From a virus, in the IMG/VR virus record IMGVR_UViG_3300032334_000627, positions 1-29,676 of that record: 29,676 nucleotides of DNA; one strand, 5' to 3'. The position numbers and the translations under genes are program-made. The notes under the pieces are model-generated. The model was not told the DNA's origin. It did no database searches and worked only from the letters and a program-made list of their open reading frames with translations. This document shows, piece by piece, positions 1-9,329 of this stretch (its first letter is position 1; each line of letters begins with the position of its first letter).

Positions 1-3000
1 ACACTGATCCTACATAAACTTTCACAGGAGGTACTGTGGTAATATCGCTTGACAACACTGCTACGTCGAGTCTCAGTGGTATAGTGTCGTAGACGAACTT
101 AAACTGCTGACGTATCAGAGTTGGTACTTCAGCAGTTTGCCATCCAATGAGTCTAGCATACTCTGCTCTGGTCGCATATTCTCTAACGAAGCCCAAACTT
201 ATGTTTTCGGTAAAACTCACGTTGTCTTTTACATAGACGAATGTGTCGGCATAAAGATTGTTGTCAAATACGATGTCGCCTACATTGGCCAGCGAAAGAT
301 ATCGCAAGGGCAGTTGCAACACCGCATCAATGGTGGCCGATCCTGTGGCATAGCTAAACAGTTTGCTACCCACAAAGGTTGAGCTGGGATATTTGGCACG
401 CACACTGAAACTCACGCCGTCGGAGTCATACACATCAAACAACGGAGCTTGCTGTACTGTGTCTTTGAACTGCGCTTCTAGCCACACAATGCCATCGTAC
501 CAAAAAGTTGTTCCTGTTTGATCACCGCTGATACAAACAGTACATTGATCAACCAGCACCTGTCCATCCACGGCTTCTACCAGGTTGATGATTGGTTGAT
601 TAAAGTTTGCAGTACCTGTTCCTGTGCCCGTTGCTTCTACTCTGACGGAATCTCCTACAGCATAGGTAATGCCGGTGGTACCTGCTACATCGTTCCAATC
701 GGTAGTACCAAGTGTTACGATAGTGTAAGATAACCCAACCTGTAGATCCACAGCGTCGGTCAATACGGTGGTATCAGGTTCAATAAAGTTGACCACATAG
801 ATTTTATCTCTTACACTGGAGTCAGTATCAGCTGCAAATATCACGCGACTGCCATTGACCAACGTATAATCGTTAGTAGTGTATCCTGTGCTGCCTTCTA
901 CATTGCTGAGGGCATCAGTTTCTACAAAGTCAATGACGTTGACCGGTTGCTTGCCTTCAGTGCCCATGTTGAACAGTCTGATTCCACTGCGGAACTGCAA
1001 GATTGGACGTTTGGCTTTGTAATCATTGTCTAGTACCACCGGGGTGTTGTTGTATGCACCTGTGGCGTTGAGCACATCGATGTGGAACCAGCGATTGCTA
1101 CGAGTCCAAGCATTGAGATCAGGGCTGGCACGATCAATGGTGAGATAATCTATTACTCCTAACAAGGATTCTTGCTGGGTAACTATTTCTGGAGTGATAA
1201 AGTTGCTTACTGGCAACAACTCTATGGCAGTTCCTACCCCGCTGACATAATACTGAGGATTCTGGCTGGCAGTTGCAATCATAGATCCATTGGCCGATGT
1301 CAATGAAAGCGCAGGACCATATTTGGTGATGCTGATCTTGAACTGAGAATCGCTGAAGATTGACTGCACATAGTAAGTGGTGTTGGCTGCTATTCCGCCA
1401 AACACTGCGCCAGAGAACATTATTTCCTGTCCCACAATAAGATTTTGTGTGGAATCAGTGGTGATGAGGTTGATACCAGATGCTGTGTTGATACAGGTCA
1501 ATGCCACGGATCCGGTTTTGTACTGTGCCGGTGATACGTTACCTAAAAACTGTACCTTGAGTCCGTTGGTGAAAATCACTCCATTGGGACTGGTATAGTT
1601 TTTGTGACCAATGATATCATCAATATAAATCGTGCTGCTGTCAGTTTGTTCCAGCAAGCGGATGCGACCAAATATAGCAGGATCGATGCTGTCTTGATAG
1701 TACAAGGTATCTAGCTTGGCAGTGAGCACTGGCATTTCTTCCAGAAATCCTGGAGAATCCTTGTACCACTGAGTGCTGGCATATTCCGTGCCATAGCTGA
1801 TCACAAACTTTTCTAGAGGATTTATGGTCTGGATGCTGGTCAGTTGCAGATATGTGTACCCAGCTAGTTCTAGATAGTTTATACGCCAGACATTGTAGTA
1901 TTGATCCACAGGCACAGGTGTGGCTAGATCAAACGGCAAGCTATCATACAATCCTGTGGTGGAGGTGCCAGTGATCGCGGTCACTGTGAGATTAAGATCG
2001 TTGTCAGGTGTGTTTGCACCAAAAGTAGTTCCAGGTATGTATAGCGTGTCACCTACTGCATAACCGGTGCCTGGATTGATCACCGTGATGGAAGTGGTGG
2101 TGCTGGTGTACATGGTGCTGTTGGCACTGAATGTGAGATCAAGCACAGCACCCGATCCTAAACTAGAAACATTGGTAGGAGTTATTCCCGAATACGTGAT
2201 CCTTGATCCGCTGCTGACCATGTTACCACTGACACTGAAAGTGAGCTGTGTGAGTGGATCAAATGGTGTAGTGCGTATCCAGCCGCCATCTTCACCTGGA
2301 GTACGTTCGGTGAAAACCAAAGTCCTGGTGTTGAGGTTGGTGATACCGTCGATGCCGCCATATTCTGCCACGAACTGATCCAATCGCGCACCATTGATCT
2401 GATCAAACTGGAGACCTGTGATCAGGTCCACAGCACCTATGCTGGTGAGATTGTAGTAGAAATCTTGAGCTGTTTTCTGTGGCACATTGAAGTTTACTGT
2501 GCCAAGGTCTATGCCGTTGTTGGTAACACCAAACACTGACCTAGATGTGATGTTAGGAGTAACAGGGTTAGTACCGCTGATGCCCGGATCTGTTTGTATC
2601 CAAAACTGTGGACCCGATCCTGCGGTAGCATCAACGATGCTGAACTGACCATTCATAAGACTTTGTGTACCACAAGCATAATACAATGTGTTAGGAGCAT
2701 CTTGTGGTACTGTGAATGTAACACTGCCAACTATAGAACCATTGCGTGTGACACCCGAATTGTAGGTATCGATGGTACCGGTCACAGGTGATGTTTTGAT
2801 CCAGAAAGGAAAATCACCTTGCACAAACAAGTTGAACACATAGGTATTACCACGAACCAATGTGATAGTGGCATTAGGTTCATTGTTGATGTTGAAGCTG
2901 GTGACATTGGTACGAGTCACACGGTAGTTAACAGTTTGCTTGGTGTTCTGTGCTACTTGGAAAGTGTAGTTTCCGCCGCGCACCAAATCAATGGTTGGGT

Positions 3001-3523
3001 TGTTGCCGTTGACGCCACCAAAGGTGTACACACCATTGGCACGATCCACCACAAAGTTGTTGCTGAGTGGTATGCCTGTGGATTGCACATCCACTGGATC
3101 TGGACCATTGGGAACCCAATAGTATTGGCTGAAGTTGATAAAACTGTCAAAGTCAACAAACGGATCAAAAGAATAATAATCGCTGGTGTAGAGGCGACCA
3201 GGTTGTGCAGTAGGTGAGCCTTGATAAGCCAGTGCATCGTTGATACCGGGATAAGTGATAGCGTCAATGATCTTGGTGTTGTCATCAGCATCTACGCTGA
3301 TCACACCTGCTTCAAGTTGATAGTCTGCGCGAGTCTTTGTGGGTTCTATCACATACTTGTCATTGGGGTTGACGCCTGGTCCAACTGTGCGTCCGATAAA
3401 ACCCTGTGTCTTTTTAAACTTGGGTTCTTGGATCAACTGGTCCAGGGTTGCTGCCAAAAACTGTTTGTTGGCGTCAGTTTGAAAAATCTCAGGAAGAAAA
3501 TCTACACTACGGATACGGGCCAT
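1..3523 (-). CDS. Giant virion structural protein, 3' part beyond the window
   Basis: The frame is open from an ATG at 3523 to the left edge (1174 codons, no stop), so the protein is longer than 1170 aa and its C-terminus is not seen. The start overlaps the gp6 stop as TAATG, so it is probably translationally coupled and co-transcribed with gp6. The N-terminus (MARIRSVDFLPEIFQTDANK) resembles large structural proteins that follow gp6 in marine T4-like phages. Visible modules are two related beta-sandwich units (about residues 213-300 and 305-375) with a plastocyanin-like pattern (VPQDAPNTLYYAC), a unit with INPGTGYAVGDTLYIPG near 2000-2100, and a unit with GTTDWNDVAG ending in TGTGTGTA at 608-748. 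Such modules recur in phage adhesins and baseplate-attached fibres. A peripheral baseplate or fibre role is inferred. The structural class is fairly sure, the exact function is not. Confidence 0.8.
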   Translation of the reverse strand, partial: MARIRSVDFLPEIFQTDANKQFLAATLDQLIQEPKFKKTQGFIGRTVGPGVNPNDKYVIEPTKTRADYQLEAGVISVDADDNTKIIDAITYPGINDALAYQGSPTAQPGRLYTSDYYSFDPFVDFDSFINFSQYYWVPNGPDPVDVQSTGIPLSNNFVVDRANGVYTFGGVNGNNPTIDLVRGGNYTFQVAQNTKQTVNYRVTRTNVTSFNINNEPNATITLVRGNTYVFNLFVQGDFPFWIKTSPVTGTIDTYNSGVTRNGSIVGSVTFTVPQDAPNTLYYACGTQSLMNGQFSIVDATAGSGPQFWIQTDPGISGTNPVTPNITSRSVFGVTNNGIDLGTVNFNVPQKTAQDFYYNLTSIGAVDLITGLQFDQINGARLDQFVAEYGGIDGITNLNTRTLVFTERTPGEDGGWIRTTPFDPLTQLTFSVSGNMVSSGSRITYSGITPTNVSSLGSGAVLDLTFSANSTMYTSTTTSITVINPGTGYAVGDTLYIPGTTFGANTPDNDLNLTVTAITGTSTTGLYDSLPFDLATPVPVDQYYNVWRINYLELAGYTYLQLTSIQTINPLEKFVISYGTEYASTQWYKDSPGFLEEMPVLTAKLDTLYYQDSIDPAIFGRIRLLEQTDSSTIYIDDIIGHKNYTSPNGVIFTNGLKVQFLGNVSPAQYKTGSVALTCINTASGINLITTDSTQNLIVGQEIMFSGAVFGGIAANTTYYVQSIFSDSQFKISITKYGPALSLTSANGSMIATASQNPQYYVSGVGTAIELLPVSNFITPEIVTQQESLLGVIDYLTIDRASPDLNAWTRSNRWFHIDVLNATGAYNNTPVVLDNDYKAKRPILQFRSGIRLFNMGTEGKQPVNVIDFVETDALSNVEGSTGYTTNDYTLVNGSRVIFAADTDSSVRDKIYVVNFIEPDTTVLTDAVDLQVGLSYTIVTLGTTDWNDVAGTTGITYAVGDSVRVEATGTGTGTANFNQPIINLVEAVDGQVLVDQCTVCISGDQTGTTFWYDGIVWLEAQFKDTVQQAPLFDVYDSDGVSFSVRAKYPSSTFVGSKLFSYATGSATIDAVLQLPLRYLSLANVGDIVFDNNLYADTFVYVKDNVSFTENISLGFVREYATRAEYARLIGWQTAEVPTLIRQQFKFVYDTIPLRLDVAVLSSDITTVPPVKVYVGSV

Positions 3524-6500
3524 TAAATCACTCCACTACCTGGGGCAGTACGCAGGTTAGTACTGGTCAATGCATCAATCACCACGATGTTGTCAATGGT
3601 AGCGCCATTCGCAAATATCTCGCTAGGCTCTGCTCTAATCTCGTACATGTCACCAAAATATTTCTGTGTGTCCAAAGGAACCAATACCACAGAACTGATG
3701 ATAGTTCCTAGATATCTATGTAGGTATGCTGCCAACTCTGAGAAGTAAAAAGTATCACCAAAGTTCCATTTGTCTATGCTGAAATAATCATTCATGGCCG
3801 CTAACACAGCACTCTTGATTTCACTGGTGCTGGCTGTGGAGTTCTGCGCACGGATCACTTTGATCGTGGCACGCAATGACGCAGCAGCCTTGGGACCAAA
3901 CAAGGGTTTGAATACCACTGAGTTCAGGATGATGTTGTCACTGATCATCTTGTAGTCTTGTAACTGTTGATAGGCAGTGTTGAGCTCATCTATGGTGGGC
4001 ATTTCAGGTTCTGTCACTGTGCCTGTGGTGTCTTGGATCCAGTTTTGATATGCTGTGTAATAGGCCTGTGTGACCACATACAAGTCGATGATGTTGGTGG
4101 TGCCTGGATCGATCCTGTTGGTCAAGGGCGAGTTATGACGGTACTGGAAGTACAGACTCTGTCGGCCTGTGCGAGCTATCCAACCTGTGGCAGCACTTAT
4201 GGTACGAGTACCGGCTGCGTTGATCGACAGATTGTAGAATGCATCTTCGCTGTAGGCGTAGAATACTTGTCCAGGACTGTATTGGAACTTGACCAGTTCA
4301 ATGGTGTCATAGGTGGCATAGTCTGAGTTGACCACTCCTGGCTCTACCAACAGATAGCGTTGTAGATTATCAAAGTCCACTGTTTGCTGCAAGAACACCA
4401 GTTTGAGATTGGGGTTTACTTCAGGTGCCACGATCTCGTTGAAGAAATCTGGATTGTCTGGGATACCGTCGCTGTCACTGTCTCTGTAGCTGATCAGCAC
4501 CTGGAAGTCGTCCACATAGCCGTCGCTTTCCACAGGCTGACCAATGATAGTGGTGTAGATGTCGCCGGGCAAGGGAGATGAGCTATCGGGCTTGGTATTC
4601 ACTGCCAACACGTTCACAAAGTCTTTGACCGTGGTTCCTGTGCGGCTATCGTATATCTTTTGGTTGCCGTAGAAGAAAAATCTGGTCTGGATCACTGATC
4701 CAAAGTAGTATGCCAATCCGCGGAAGGTGATAGTGTAGTTGTTGTCCACTGCCACGAACTGCACCATCCAACTGGCATCAAGATTGGCGCCAGAAGTATT
4801 GCCAGCATAGGTTTGGCTCCAGGTTGCATTGGCATCTAGGTTAGTGCTGGTGATTAAGTACCAGGTGCCTGCTGTGCCAGTGATGCTGCCGTCGTTGTCG
4901 TAGCCAAGACCAAAGTTCCTGTACAGCAGGATCTGCTGCGTCATAGCTTCTTTGATACTGGGAGGTAAGTCAGTGATGAATATGGGTATTATAGTTTCAA
5001 CCACAGCACCTGTGGGCACGAAGTTGTTGAGTGTAACAGGACCTTGTCCGTCGGTAAAGTTGCCTACCCCTCCGTTGCTGCCATCGCCGATCACTGCCAG
5101 TGGGCTGGCCCAGATTTCCAAGTGGTCTTCAGGACGAGTGGGCAATCCTGGTTTGAGTCTGTTGTTGGAATCAAAATAGTAAGGCTGTCCGTTGATCACA
5201 GGAGGTACAAACTTGATCAAGCTGCGAGGCACCACATACTTGAATGCTGTGCTGCTGTAATCGCCTACCATCACAGGCGCACCAAGAGCATTTTCAAAGT
5301 AGCCTGTGGTCTCATTGGCCAATGTGGTGCTCTGATGCCAAGAACTCAGCGCAGTGCCTCCAGTGTTGACATCTATCCTGGGAAAGTTAGCATAGTAGAA
5401 CTGTTTGAATGTGGCTCCAGCTAGTGCAGGCTGCACACTGTTGGCGATGATGTCTGCTATCTCATTGCGGTTGGTCCAAGAGAACAGCACTGTGGGCAAC
5501 ACATCTTGTTCCCACATAGCACCATCGGAAGAGAAAGTGTTGGTACTGGAATACTTGCCAGTGTTGTCTACTAGATCAAGATAGCGGCTGGTACCAATAC
5601 TGGCGCGGTTCAACGCCTTGCTCTTGATGATTGAGTTGTACAAGGTAAATGGGAAGAGGTTGTAATCTTCGCCGTTGACCATCCTGTTCTGGGTGTAGTA
5701 TCTAGCAGGCGCACGTTGTTTGATGGCGTCAATGCTTTCACGGGCCTGTGCATTGCTCACTGGCTGTGTGATACCGCAGGTGAATGTCAGTGTCTGTAGA
5801 TTACCGTTGCGGTCGATGTAGCTGATAGGCAGCACCACGTTCTGCATTTCGGCAGGATTGATGATGTACTGCAAACCATTGCTGGCACGCACATAAGCAC
5901 GGAATATGCCCACTGGAATCTCGCTGAACACACCATCTCCAAACACCATGGTGATCTGGTCGTTGGTCCTGCTGGTGGTAGAAAATATAGGACGCAACAA
6001 AGCAGTCTGTTCGGCAGCCGAAGCATAGATATTTTCAGTAAACGCCCATTGACGAGAGATGTTGCCCACGTTGTCTAGTTGATACAACCAACGATCGTCG
6101 TTGTTCACACCTTCGATGTTGATGTTCACTGTGCGGTTAGCGATACGTTCAGCCAAGTTAAAGTCTTGATTCTGCAAGGTACCTTGCTTGAAGAAGAAAA
6201 AGTAACCGTTGTTGGCGCTCTGGAACCCCAATCGGTCGTTGCGATACAACACGTTGAAAGGAACATTGGGGCGTGGGCTGGGTTCGTAGATGTAATCGCG
6301 GCCCACGCTGGTTGAAGTCATTGCTTCAAATGGCATGTTCACACCGTCAACGGTGGCAGTATACGGAATCACTGGCAAGTAACCAGGCACCAAGTTGATG
6401 CCGTATTCTGAAGTTTCCACGCCCAAGATGTCTTGGCGGTTACCGGGTCGTCCAACTTTCTGGCTACTGACCAGGGCTGCATTGATCACGGTGTTCCACT

Positions 6501-6963
6501 GCTCTAACCAGTCCTGGTTAGTGGGATCTGCCCAGTTGATAGTGACGTTGCTTAGGTTCACACCGTTGTAGTCCACCACAGTTTCTGTGGTCCTGATATT
6601 GAAAACTTTGAGCAAGCCCTGTGAAGCAGTATTGCGTTTGGCCGTGTAGCTCACTAAGTTGGCCAAGCGTGTGACTGAGTCGCGACGCTCTGCGGTGTCA
6701 AGATAGTTTTCGCGGGTGTTTAGATCTGTGCGGAAGGCCAGTGCCTGGCCCATGAAAGCGATCACATCCAACAAGGCGATGTATTCTGAACTTTCAGTGT
6801 AATCGTTGAATGTTTCTGGGTAGTACAAACGCAGATAATCTACGAAACTCTTGCGTAGAGTTTCAAAATCGTAGCTCTGGAAGTCAGCTTCACGATAGGT
6901 TTGATAGATCTGTTTCCAATCCTCAACCCCAAATATCGCTGTTTGTCTTGTGGTTTTTGCCAT
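3523..6963 (-). CDS. 6: Baseplate wedge protein gp6-like
   Basis: This 1146-aa protein has the N-terminal pattern of gp6 of marine T4-like phages: TAIFGVEDWKQIYQTYREAD near residue 9, then a helical stretch with SSEYIALLDVIAFMGQALAF and LDTAERRDSVTRLANLVSY. In T4, gp6 forms the inner ring of the baseplate and links wedges to one another, working with gp25 and gp53. Both partners are encoded nearby on the same strand. T4 gp6 is about 660 aa, so this protein is much longer. The extra length lies in the middle and C-terminal parts, which I cannot assign to domains. Translation begins at an ATG 30 bp downstream of a CATAAATA late-promoter box. The stop overlaps the next start (TAATG). The family call is good. 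What the extra sequence does is unknown. Confidence 0.85.
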   Translation of the reverse strand: MAKTTRQTAIFGVEDWKQIYQTYREADFQSYDFETLRKSFVDYLRLYYPETFNDYTESSEYIALLDVIAFMGQALAFRTDLNTRENYLDTAERRDSVTRLANLVSYTAKRNTASQGLLKVFNIRTTETVVDYNGVNLSNVTINWADPTNQDWLEQWNTVINAALVSSQKVGRPGNRQDILGVETSEYGINLVPGYLPVIPYTATVDGVNMPFEAMTSTSVGRDYIYEPSPRPNVPFNVLYRNDRLGFQSANNGYFFFFKQGTLQNQDFNLAERIANRTVNINIEGVNNDDRWLYQLDNVGNISRQWAFTENIYASAAEQTALLRPIFSTTSRTNDQITMVFGDGVFSEIPVGIFRAYVRASNGLQYIINPAEMQNVVLPISYIDRNGNLQTLTFTCGITQPVSNAQARESIDAIKQRAPARYYTQNRMVNGEDYNLFPFTLYNSIIKSKALNRASIGTSRYLDLVDNTGKYSSTNTFSSDGAMWEQDVLPTVLFSWTNRNEIADIIANSVQPALAGATFKQFYYANFPRIDVNTGGTALSSWHQSTTLANETTGYFENALGAPVMVGDYSSTAFKYVVPRSLIKFVPPVINGQPYYFDSNNRLKPGLPTRPEDHLEIWASPLAVIGDGSNGGVGNFTDGQGPVTLNNFVPTGAVVETIIPIFITDLPPSIKEAMTQQILLYRNFGLGYDNDGSITGTAGTWYLITSTNLDANATWSQTYAGNTSGANLDASWMVQFVAVDNNYTITFRGLAYYFGSVIQTRFFFYGNQKIYDSRTGTTVKDFVNVLAVNTKPDSSSPLPGDIYTTIIGQPVESDGYVDDFQVLISYRDSDSDGIPDNPDFFNEIVAPEVNPNLKLVFLQQTVDFDNLQRYLLVEPGVVNSDYATYDTIELVKFQYSPGQVFYAYSEDAFYNLSINAAGTRTISAATGWIARTGRQSLYFQYRHNSPLTNRIDPGTTNIIDLYVVTQAYYTAYQNWIQDTTGTVTEPEMPTIDELNTAYQQLQDYKMISDNIILNSVVFKPLFGPKAAASLRATIKVIRAQNSTASTSEIKSAVLAAMNDYFSIDKWNFGDTFYFSELAAYLHRYLGTIISSVVLVPLDTQKYFGDMYEIRAEPSEIFANGATIDNIVVIDALTSTNLRTAPGSGVI

Positions 6964-6975
6964 TACTGTTGGACC

Positions 6976-7010
6976 TTTTGTGTCTTGATCTTTTATTTAT
7001 GGACACAAAA
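6976..7010. repeat. Inverted repeat enclosing the gp6 late promoter
   Basis: Perfect 9-bp arms, TTTTGTGTC at 6976-6984 and GACACAAAA at 7002-7010, enclose a 17-bp spacer that contains the CATAAATA box. It lies in the 57-bp gap between gp25 and gp6. No T-run follows the stem on the minus strand, so it is not a standard terminator for gp25. It could be an RNA hairpin, a protein-binding palindrome or chance. Confidence 0.5.
6994..7001 (-). promoter_or_regulatory. Late promoter box CATAAATA for gp6
   Basis: On the minus strand the sequence reads CATAAATA, one base from the T4 late -10 consensus TATAAATA that gp55 recognises. It is 30 bp upstream of the gp6 ATG, in a true intergenic gap. The expected transcript start near 6988 leaves a leader of about 25 nt. 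Confidence 0.65.
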
Positions 7011-7020
7011 AACTGGGTAG

Positions 7021-7395
7021 TTATACATAGCTGGCCGAGCGACTGACTTGGTTAAAGAACACATTCAGTATTTCAGCGTTGACGCCTCCCACTGTTTGCA
7101 GCTCAAGTTCGATCAGCATGCCATTTTCTTCGGGGTAAACATTGATATTGCTGATGAAAACTCTGGGGTCTCCACCGGCCACACGTTGTACTTCATTGAT
7201 GATGCCCTGTTGCACAGCATCCACCTGGTTTTCGAACAGGTAGTCCCACAGTATGGTACCATAGCCAGGACGGCCGGGCAGTTGCCCTTGGCGTATGTTG
7301 AATGCGTTCAAAAGGTCGCGTTTGATCAGTTCAAAGTCTATCAGCGTGAACTTTTTGTATTGATTTTGAGTATTGAAGCCAACAAAGGTAGTCAT
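7021..7395 (-). CDS. 25: Baseplate wedge protein gp25
   Basis: This 124-aa protein matches the small GPW/gp25 family in length (T4 gp25 is 132 aa) and motifs. The central segment GQLPGRPGYGTILWDYLFEN (residues 36-55) is the family's PG..P.GT pattern. It is followed by an amphipathic helix (VQQGIINEVQRV) and a beta-rich C-terminus (GMLIELELQTVGG). gp25 sits at the sheath-contacting face of each wedge and helps start sheath contraction. It is the gene before gp6, as in many contractile-tail operons. The ATG at 7395 is only 5 nt after a GATAAATA box and there is no strong Shine-Dalgarno at normal spacing. Confidence 0.88.
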   Translation of the reverse strand: MTTFVGFNTQNQYKKFTLIDFELIKRDLLNAFNIRQGQLPGRPGYGTILWDYLFENQVDAVQQGIINEVQRVAGGDPRVFISNINVYPEENGMLIELELQTVGGVNAEILNVFFNQVSRSASYV

Positions 7396-7400
7396 GCGGA

Positions 7401-7408
7401 TATTTATC
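7401..7408 (-). promoter_or_regulatory. Possible late promoter box GATAAATA before gp25
   Basis: The minus-strand sequence GATAAATA contains the TAA stop of the upstream 641-aa gene and ends 5 nt before the gp25 ATG. The surrounding sequence is a short palindrome (GGATA-AA-TATCC). If it is a promoter, the transcript would start at or next to the gp25 start codon. It could be a chance match created by the stop codon. Confidence 0.35.
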
Positions 7409-9329
7409 CTGCAATTCTGCCGGCCAACACAGCCAAGAGAGATTTAATCTCTTGACTAAGTGGTTGTACTTTGTTAAGCGAGGTCCAAAGCAGATTTTCT
7501 ATATCTCGCAGTTTTTTGTAGTCAGGATCAGATTCTGGCAGTTTTGAAAACCCATCTTTTATTTGGGCAAGTAACTCTTTATTTCTGCTGTTCCATATAG
7601 CTCTAGCGGCTTGTAACTCATTATTCACTGTGTTCCATTCTTCTTGTGTGATACGATCTTTCTGATTCAGTGCCGGTAAAGTTGTTGTGAGCAGTGCTAA
7701 GAACGCTGCTCGAGCCTGACTAATTAAATCATCCATTGTTTTGAGCAGAGAAAGAAGAGTGCTGGTGTTACTTGAACCTGCTACCATTGGTACTTTATCG
7801 TTGCCTACCACCCTGGTGGCCGCTGCATCTACGGTTTCGGACTTTACTGTGTTTTCTGCTGGTGGTGGCACCACTTCTTGTTTGACCGGGGCATCTACCC
7901 TAGTCTTGGCTAAATTCACGGCGAACGCACTGTTAGCAGCTATGTCGTCAAAGGATGCTTTGAGATCGGGAGGTATCATGCCATTATTTTTTGCCCAATC
8001 CATTGTGGCAGTTACGCTCCTGGCGGCCATGGTGCTCACCCCTGCTTGTGCTTGTGCGGTCAGTTTGTCTGTGGGTATACCTTGGGTTTTGAGATCGCTG
8101 AGTCCTACTTTCATTAAATCCTGTTGGAACTTGTCCTGCAAAGGGCCATTGCCCAGCAAACTACCTATGCTTTTTACACCTTCCTTGCCGGTCCATACTG
8201 TAGGACTTTGTAACACACTGGTTATATCATTTTCCCCAGATGCTAAGAATGCTGCTGCGGTACCCGGTTTAACCACACCCACTTTTTCTAACTGTGAAAC
8301 ATCAAATCCAAACTTACCCACACCCAAACTATTGCTGATATCTTTGGCAGATTGCCCTACTAACTTGCTAGCTTGAGCTAATGCACCTGTGACATCAGCC
8401 GAAGTCATATTACCTATGCTGCCTAGCGATGGACCTTGTTTCACAAAGTCGGCCACATTGATGCCAGCTGCTGGAATACCTGTCATGCCTTTGGCTATAG
8501 TTCCAATGGACTGGCTGGCCACAGATCCTATCTGGGCAGCGGCGCCAGTGAGTGCGCCCAGCACAGCAGAGGTACTGCCTGTTGATGTGGCACCAGTGAG
8601 TGTTGATGTCAAACTAGCACTGGCTGCACCTAAACTTGGAGTCAGTCCTGAGAATGCATTAGTGACTCCACTCAATGCAGAACTTACACCGCCGGGAAGA
8701 GCCAATGCTCCCGTGGCAAGACTGGCCAATCCTGCTGTACCACCAGTTAGTGCAGAGCTTACTTGACCAGCTGCGGCGGCGCCTAGTGGGCCTAACGATG
8801 CTGTGAGACTGTTTAAGTTTGTGCCTGACGGCAAAGCACCACCAAACCCTGCCACTGACTGTGACAGTTCGGCTTTGGCCGCTTCTAAACCATCTGCGGC
8901 TTGTGTGGCTGCACTCAGTGTGTCGCCTACTTTGAATCCAGTGAGGCCGCCTGTTTTGACCTGAGAATTAAATATGGCCCGGGCTTGATCAAAAGTCATC
9001 CCCGGTGGTCCTTTGATCTTGAATACTTCTCCACTGACTTCGGGAATGTTTATGTTGGGTGGTGGGCCATAGTACGCACTGGCACTTTCGGCTGGTGGTG
9101 GCGAATCTTTGGGTCTTGGAGAACCTATTTCAGTCAAACTTGGTAAGCCGCGACGCAATCTTTCGCCGTTGGTACGATCCCATATCAGGTAATCGTCGCC
9201 CCTGTAAACCAGATCAGCATCTTTGGCGCCGGACGCCAAGTTAGATTCAAAGCTGGCCTGGGTCTGTGGCACACGGTTTACTAGACTACCGACACTGGCG
9301 CCATTGAGGCTAAAACTAAACTCGCTCAT
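7404..9329 (-). CDS. Ala/Gly/Ser-rich structural protein of the baseplate operon
   Basis: This 641-aa protein lies between gp5 and gp25. It starts MSEFSFSLNGASVGSLVNRV, with the ATG overlapping the gp5 stop as ATGA. Residues around 105-150 hold a conserved-looking segment (FKIKGPPGMTFDQARAIFNS, then TGGLTGFKVGDTL). Residues about 150-330 are low-complexity Ala/Gly/Ser/Thr/Leu sequence. The C-terminal 120 residues are helical and charged (DRITQEEWNTVNNELQAARA) with heptad-like spacing, so a coiled coil is likely. No enzymatic motif or signal peptide was seen. I do not recognise the family with certainty. Co-transcription with spike and wedge genes suggests a baseplate or tail-tip component. 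Confidence 0.75.
   Translation of the reverse strand: MSEFSFSLNGASVGSLVNRVPQTQASFESNLASGAKDADLVYRGDDYLIWDRTNGERLRRGLPSLTEIGSPRPKDSPPPAESASAYYGPPPNINIPEVSGEVFKIKGPPGMTFDQARAIFNSQVKTGGLTGFKVGDTLSAATQAADGLEAAKAELSQSVAGFGGALPSGTNLNSLTASLGPLGAAAAGQVSSALTGGTAGLASLATGALALPGGVSSALSGVTNAFSGLTPSLGAASASLTSTLTGATSTGSTSAVLGALTGAAAQIGSVASQSIGTIAKGMTGIPAAGINVADFVKQGPSLGSIGNMTSADVTGALAQASKLVGQSAKDISNSLGVGKFGFDVSQLEKVGVVKPGTAAAFLASGENDITSVLQSPTVWTGKEGVKSIGSLLGNGPLQDKFQQDLMKVGLSDLKTQGIPTDKLTAQAQAGVSTMAARSVTATMDWAKNNGMIPPDLKASFDDIAANSAFAVNLAKTRVDAPVKQEVVPPPAENTVKSETVDAAATRVVGNDKVPMVAGSSNTSTLLSLLKTMDDLISQARAAFLALLTTTLPALNQKDRITQEEWNTVNNELQAARAIWNSRNKELLAQIKDGFSKLPESDPDYKKLRDIENLLWTSLNKVQPLSQEIKSLLAVLAGRIAG

Noticed and set aside
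7396-7408. GGATAAATATCC as a terminator hairpin
   Set aside because: The 5-bp A+T-rich stem with a 2-base loop cannot form a stable hairpin and no T-run follows.
7741-8376. 211-aa plus-strand ORF
   Set aside because: It is antisense to the low-complexity part of the 641-aa structural gene and its composition mirrors that gene; judged a shadow.
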